From CAYXZO01 sp964469505 (lineage in GTDB: Bacteria; Fidelibacterota; UBA8477; JABMPR01), in assembly GCA_964469505.1 (NCBI GenBank), contig CAYXZO010000084.1, positions 1-7,908 of the forward strand: a stretch of DNA of 7,908 nucleotides, in the 5' to 3' direction. Under the pieces are notes generated by a model. It was not told the DNA's origin, searched no databases, and saw only the letters and a program-made list of their open reading frames with translations. Positions within the stretch are counted from its first letter, which is position 1. Each line of letters opens with the position of its first letter. Below, one piece after another: positions 6,503-7,908 of this stretch. The position numbers were made by a program, and so were the translations under genes.

Positions 6503-7765
6503 CTAGTCGTCTAAGGGGCTCCGGACTTTCATCAGATCAATCTTTGCGACGTGGGTATAGATCATGGTGGTTTGCAGATTTTTATGCCCCAGGAGCTCCT
6601 GGACGGTGCGGATGTCGTAGCCCTTTTCCAGCAGATGGGTGGCGAAACTATGGCGGAGGCTGTGTATCGTAGCCGGTTTGTTTATACCGGTTTTTTCAAG
6701 AGCGGCTTTAAAGGCTTTTTGAAGTGAGCTGGGGTCCTGATGGTGCCGACGAACGGTATGGGTTCGGGGGTCAACCGAAAGGGTCTTGGACGGGAAGAGC
6801 CAGAACCAGCTCCATTCTTTACCGGCATGGGGATATTTCCCTGCCAGGGCGTCGGGTAAGGCCACTCCGGGCAGCCTGTCACGACGGTCTTTTTCGTACA
6901 GGAGACGGATAGTTTTCAGCTGTGCTTGCAAAGCGGATTTAAGCGATTGTGGGAGAACAGTGCGCCGGTCTTTATCTCCCTTGCCGCTGCGGATGATTAT
7001 CATTTCTCTCTCGAGATCAACGTCTTTGACTCGAAGCCGCAGGCATTCTTTTAAACGCATACCGCTGCCATAGATGAGTTTAGCCATCAAAAGGTGGGTG
7101 TTTTTGAGATTATTGAATATGGCTTTGATTTCCGAACGAGACAGAACCACCGGCAGGCGGGGTTTTCGTCGTGAGCGAATGGCGGCAATAGAGTTGCCGG
7201 GTTGTTTTTGCAGCGCGTAGCGGTAGCAAAAAATCAGAGCATTCAGGGCCTGGTTTTGGGTGGAGGCCGCCACTCCCTTTTCAACCGCCAGATAGCTGAG
7301 GAAGTGCTCAATGTTCGTTTCGGAAATTGTCTCCGGTGGTTTATAATGTAGAAAGTCACGAAATCTTTTTATCCAGGACAGATATGATTTTTCGGTCTGA
7401 TAGGAATAGTGTTTAAGGCGGAGTATGCGAGCTGTTTCCTCGATGGTTTCTTCCCATTTTTTCTCACTTTTCTGACCGGAAAAGTTTTGTTGTATGTTAT
7501 CTCTTTTTGATAGGAAATAAGAATAATGCTTCAGGGCGTTCTCGGCTTGACGAACCTGCCAGTTTTCATAAGTGGTGGAGATGTTATTCAAGAATTCCTT
7601 TAACTGCTGGGATGATAAAGCAATCTGAGGGTTTAATTCATGGGAGCGATAAGCAAGTTGCACCCAGTGAATGTAAAAAGGGATGTATTTATTTTTTAGG
7701 CGGACTTGTTCCTTCAGGAAAGCACGGAAAAGTTCAAAAGGTTGTCGATTATTATCAGAAGCCAT
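6503..7765 (-). CDS. intI: Integron integrase (IntI-type tyrosine recombinase) with an extra N-terminal SAM-like domain
   Basis: This 420-residue tyrosine recombinase catalyses attI x attC recombination that inserts or excises gene cassettes. Catalytic residues are Arg237 (SGMRLKE), Lys262 (GKGDKDR), His368 and Arg371 (HSLRHSFATH), His394 (LLGHKN) and nucleophile Tyr403 (MIYTHV). Offsets from the first Arg (25, 131, 134, 157, 166) equal those of class 1 IntI1 (R146, K171, H277, R280, H303, Y312), so the core is intact. The IntI-only insert is present at about 298-325 (LPGVALPDALAGKYPHAGKEW, WFWLFPS), which separates it from XerC/D and phage integrases. A core-binding SAM-like domain lies at about 110-190. 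Ahead of it residues 1-91 are additional relative to IntI1 and look like a second SAM-like domain (see findings). The start at 7765 follows AAAGGA at an 11-nt spacing. It converges on the envelope block and is transcribed away from the presumed attI at the right. Gene intact, no frameshift. Confidence 0.95.
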   Translation of the reverse strand: MASDNNRQPFELFRAFLKEQVRLKNKYIPFYIHWVQLAYRSHELNPQIALSSQQLKEFLNNISTTYENWQVRQAENALKHYSYFLSKRDNIQQNFSGQKSEKKWEETIEETARILRLKHYSYQTEKSYLSWIKRFRDFLHYKPPETISETNIEHFLSYLAVEKGVAASTQNQALNALIFCYRYALQKQPGNSIAAIRSRRKPRLPVVLSRSEIKAIFNNLKNTHLLMAKLIYGSGMRLKECLRLRVKDVDLEREMIIIRSGKGDKDRRTVLPQSLKSALQAQLKTIRLLYEKDRRDRLPGVALPDALAGKYPHAGKEWSWFWLFPSKTLSVDPRTHTVRRHHQDPSSLQKAFKAALEKTGINKPATIHSLRHSFATHLLEKGYDIRTVQELLGHKNLQTTMIYTHVAKIDLMKVRSPLDD

Positions 7766-7776
7766 GATTCCGCATA

Positions 7777-7782
7777 TCCTTT
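7777..7782 (-). promoter_or_regulatory. Shine-Dalgarno sequence of the integrase gene
   Basis: On the - strand AAAGGA lies 11 nt upstream of the ATG whose first base is 7765. This supports the long N-terminus, including the additional domain, as the real start rather than an internal Met. Confidence 0.55.
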
Positions 7783-7793
7783 CATTTCATTAT

Positions 7794-7823
7794 ATTATAC
7801 GGAAACAAAGGTTTAATAGCCAA
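7794..7823 (-). promoter_or_regulatory. Putative integrase promoter (PintI)
   Basis: On the - strand a perfect -10 TATAAT (7799-7794) is preceded at 18 bp by TTGGCT (7823-7818), four of six matches to the -35 consensus. A second TATAAT overlaps at 7794-7789. Transcription would begin near 7787, giving a leader of roughly 20 nt that contains the Shine-Dalgarno sequence. I saw no CTGT-N8-ACAG LexA box in the region, so Proteobacteria-style SOS control of the integrase is not indicated. Confidence 0.5.
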
Positions 7824-7870
7824 CAAAAATGTTTGACATATAAGGCTAGGGGGTTAAATTGAAACTGAGT
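7810..7870 (+). other. attI: Candidate attI recombination site
   Basis: The site expected beside an intI start codon should hold a core GTTRRRY. GTTAAAT at 7853-7859 is the only exact match in the 143 bp upstream of the integrase. Looser relatives lie in the same direction at 7811 (GTTTAAT) and 7831 (GTTTGAC, like the GTTTGAT of attI1), and AGCCAAC at 7818-7824 is an opposed half-site with mismatches. If correct, exchange would occur between G7853 and T7854, and sequence right of it belongs to a first cassette or to the unrecombined flank. A single 7-mer match has a fair chance of being random (about 0.3 expected), so the call rests mainly on position. Confidence 0.4.
7833..7860 (+). promoter_or_regulatory. 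Candidate rightward cassette promoter (Pc-like)
   Basis: A perfect -35 TTGACA (7833-7838) faces right, away from the integrase gene. With 15- or 16-bp spacing the -10 would be TTAAAT (7854-7859) or TAAATT (7855-7860), each four of six matches. It stands back to back with the integrase promoter. It would drive whatever lies right of 7870, as Pc does in integrons. The weak -10 and short spacing keep confidence modest. Confidence 0.4.
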
Positions 7871-7908
7871 GGAGAAAATCCGTGGAAGAAATTAAATAGG
7901 GATGTTAT

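Noticed and set aside
6337..6672. + strand open frame of 111 residues
   Set aside because: More than half is antisense to the conserved C-terminus of the integrase, and the rest shows no recognisable features or ribosome site.
6724..7767. + strand open frames at 6724-6912, 6786-7073 and 7507-7767
   Set aside because: All are antisense to the integrase gene, where the protein sequence is clearly constrained on the - strand.
7766..7908. LexA/SOS box controlling the integrase
   Set aside because: No CTGT-N8-ACAG or close variant was seen between the integrase start and the window edge.
1..7908. CRISPR array, tRNA or rRNA genes
   Set aside because: No regularly spaced repeats and no tRNA-like or rRNA-like conserved segments were recognised on either strand.

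Overview
The window carries a compact, mostly + strand block of cell-envelope genes (1-6176) and, facing it, an integron integrase gene on the - strand (6503-7765) whose upstream region runs off the right edge. Base composition looks balanced, Shine-Dalgarno sequences are patchy, and the first two genes (fixH tail, then a SafE/UreH-like membrane protein) follow an order I know from cbb3-oxidase clusters of Bacteroidota and relatives. Together with the secreted KNH-like Ig domains, TPR lipoprotein, secreted caspase-fold protein and Wzi-type beta-barrel, this suggests a Gram-negative member of the Fibrobacterota-Chlorobiota-Bacteroidota group or a neighbouring uncultured phylum (Marinimicrobia, KSB1 or Calditrichota type). 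That placement is an inference; no rRNA or marker gene is present.

Layout. 1-82: last codons of a FixH-like protein. 89-784: six- or seven-helix SafE/DsbD_2-type membrane protein, probably the last gene of the cbb3 oxidase cluster. 785-887: gap with a 9-bp-stem hairpin. 888-4619: four tightly packed genes (11-nt overlap, 4-nt gap, 23-nt overlap) for a TPR lipoprotein, an outer-membrane-type protein with an N-terminal Ig-like domain, a lipoprotein with two KNH-like Ig domains, and an exported caspase-fold protease with intact His/Cys. 4620-4748: gap with an inverted repeat. 4749-6176: Wzi-like outer-membrane beta-barrel. 6194-6252: probable rho-independent terminator closing the block. 6253-6502: noncoding, with a palindrome and a 12-bp imperfect inverted repeat but no recognisable attC.

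6503-7765 (-): integron integrase of the IntI type. All catalytic residues are present with the same spacing as in class 1 IntI1, the IntI-specific insert is present, and there is an additional N-terminal SAM-like domain of about 91 residues. 7766-7908: divergent control region with a good promoter for the integrase, a back-to-back TTGACA promoter candidate pointing right, and a GTTAAAT core-site match. This is where attI should be. Any gene cassettes would lie to the right of the window.

How the genes may work together: every product of the 888-6176 block is predicted to be exported, and they plausibly form one envelope assembly in which a periplasmic or surface caspase-like protease acts beside scaffold lipoproteins and outer-membrane barrels. 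I know of no described system with this composition; it is the most interesting candidate here, together with the double-N-domain integrase.
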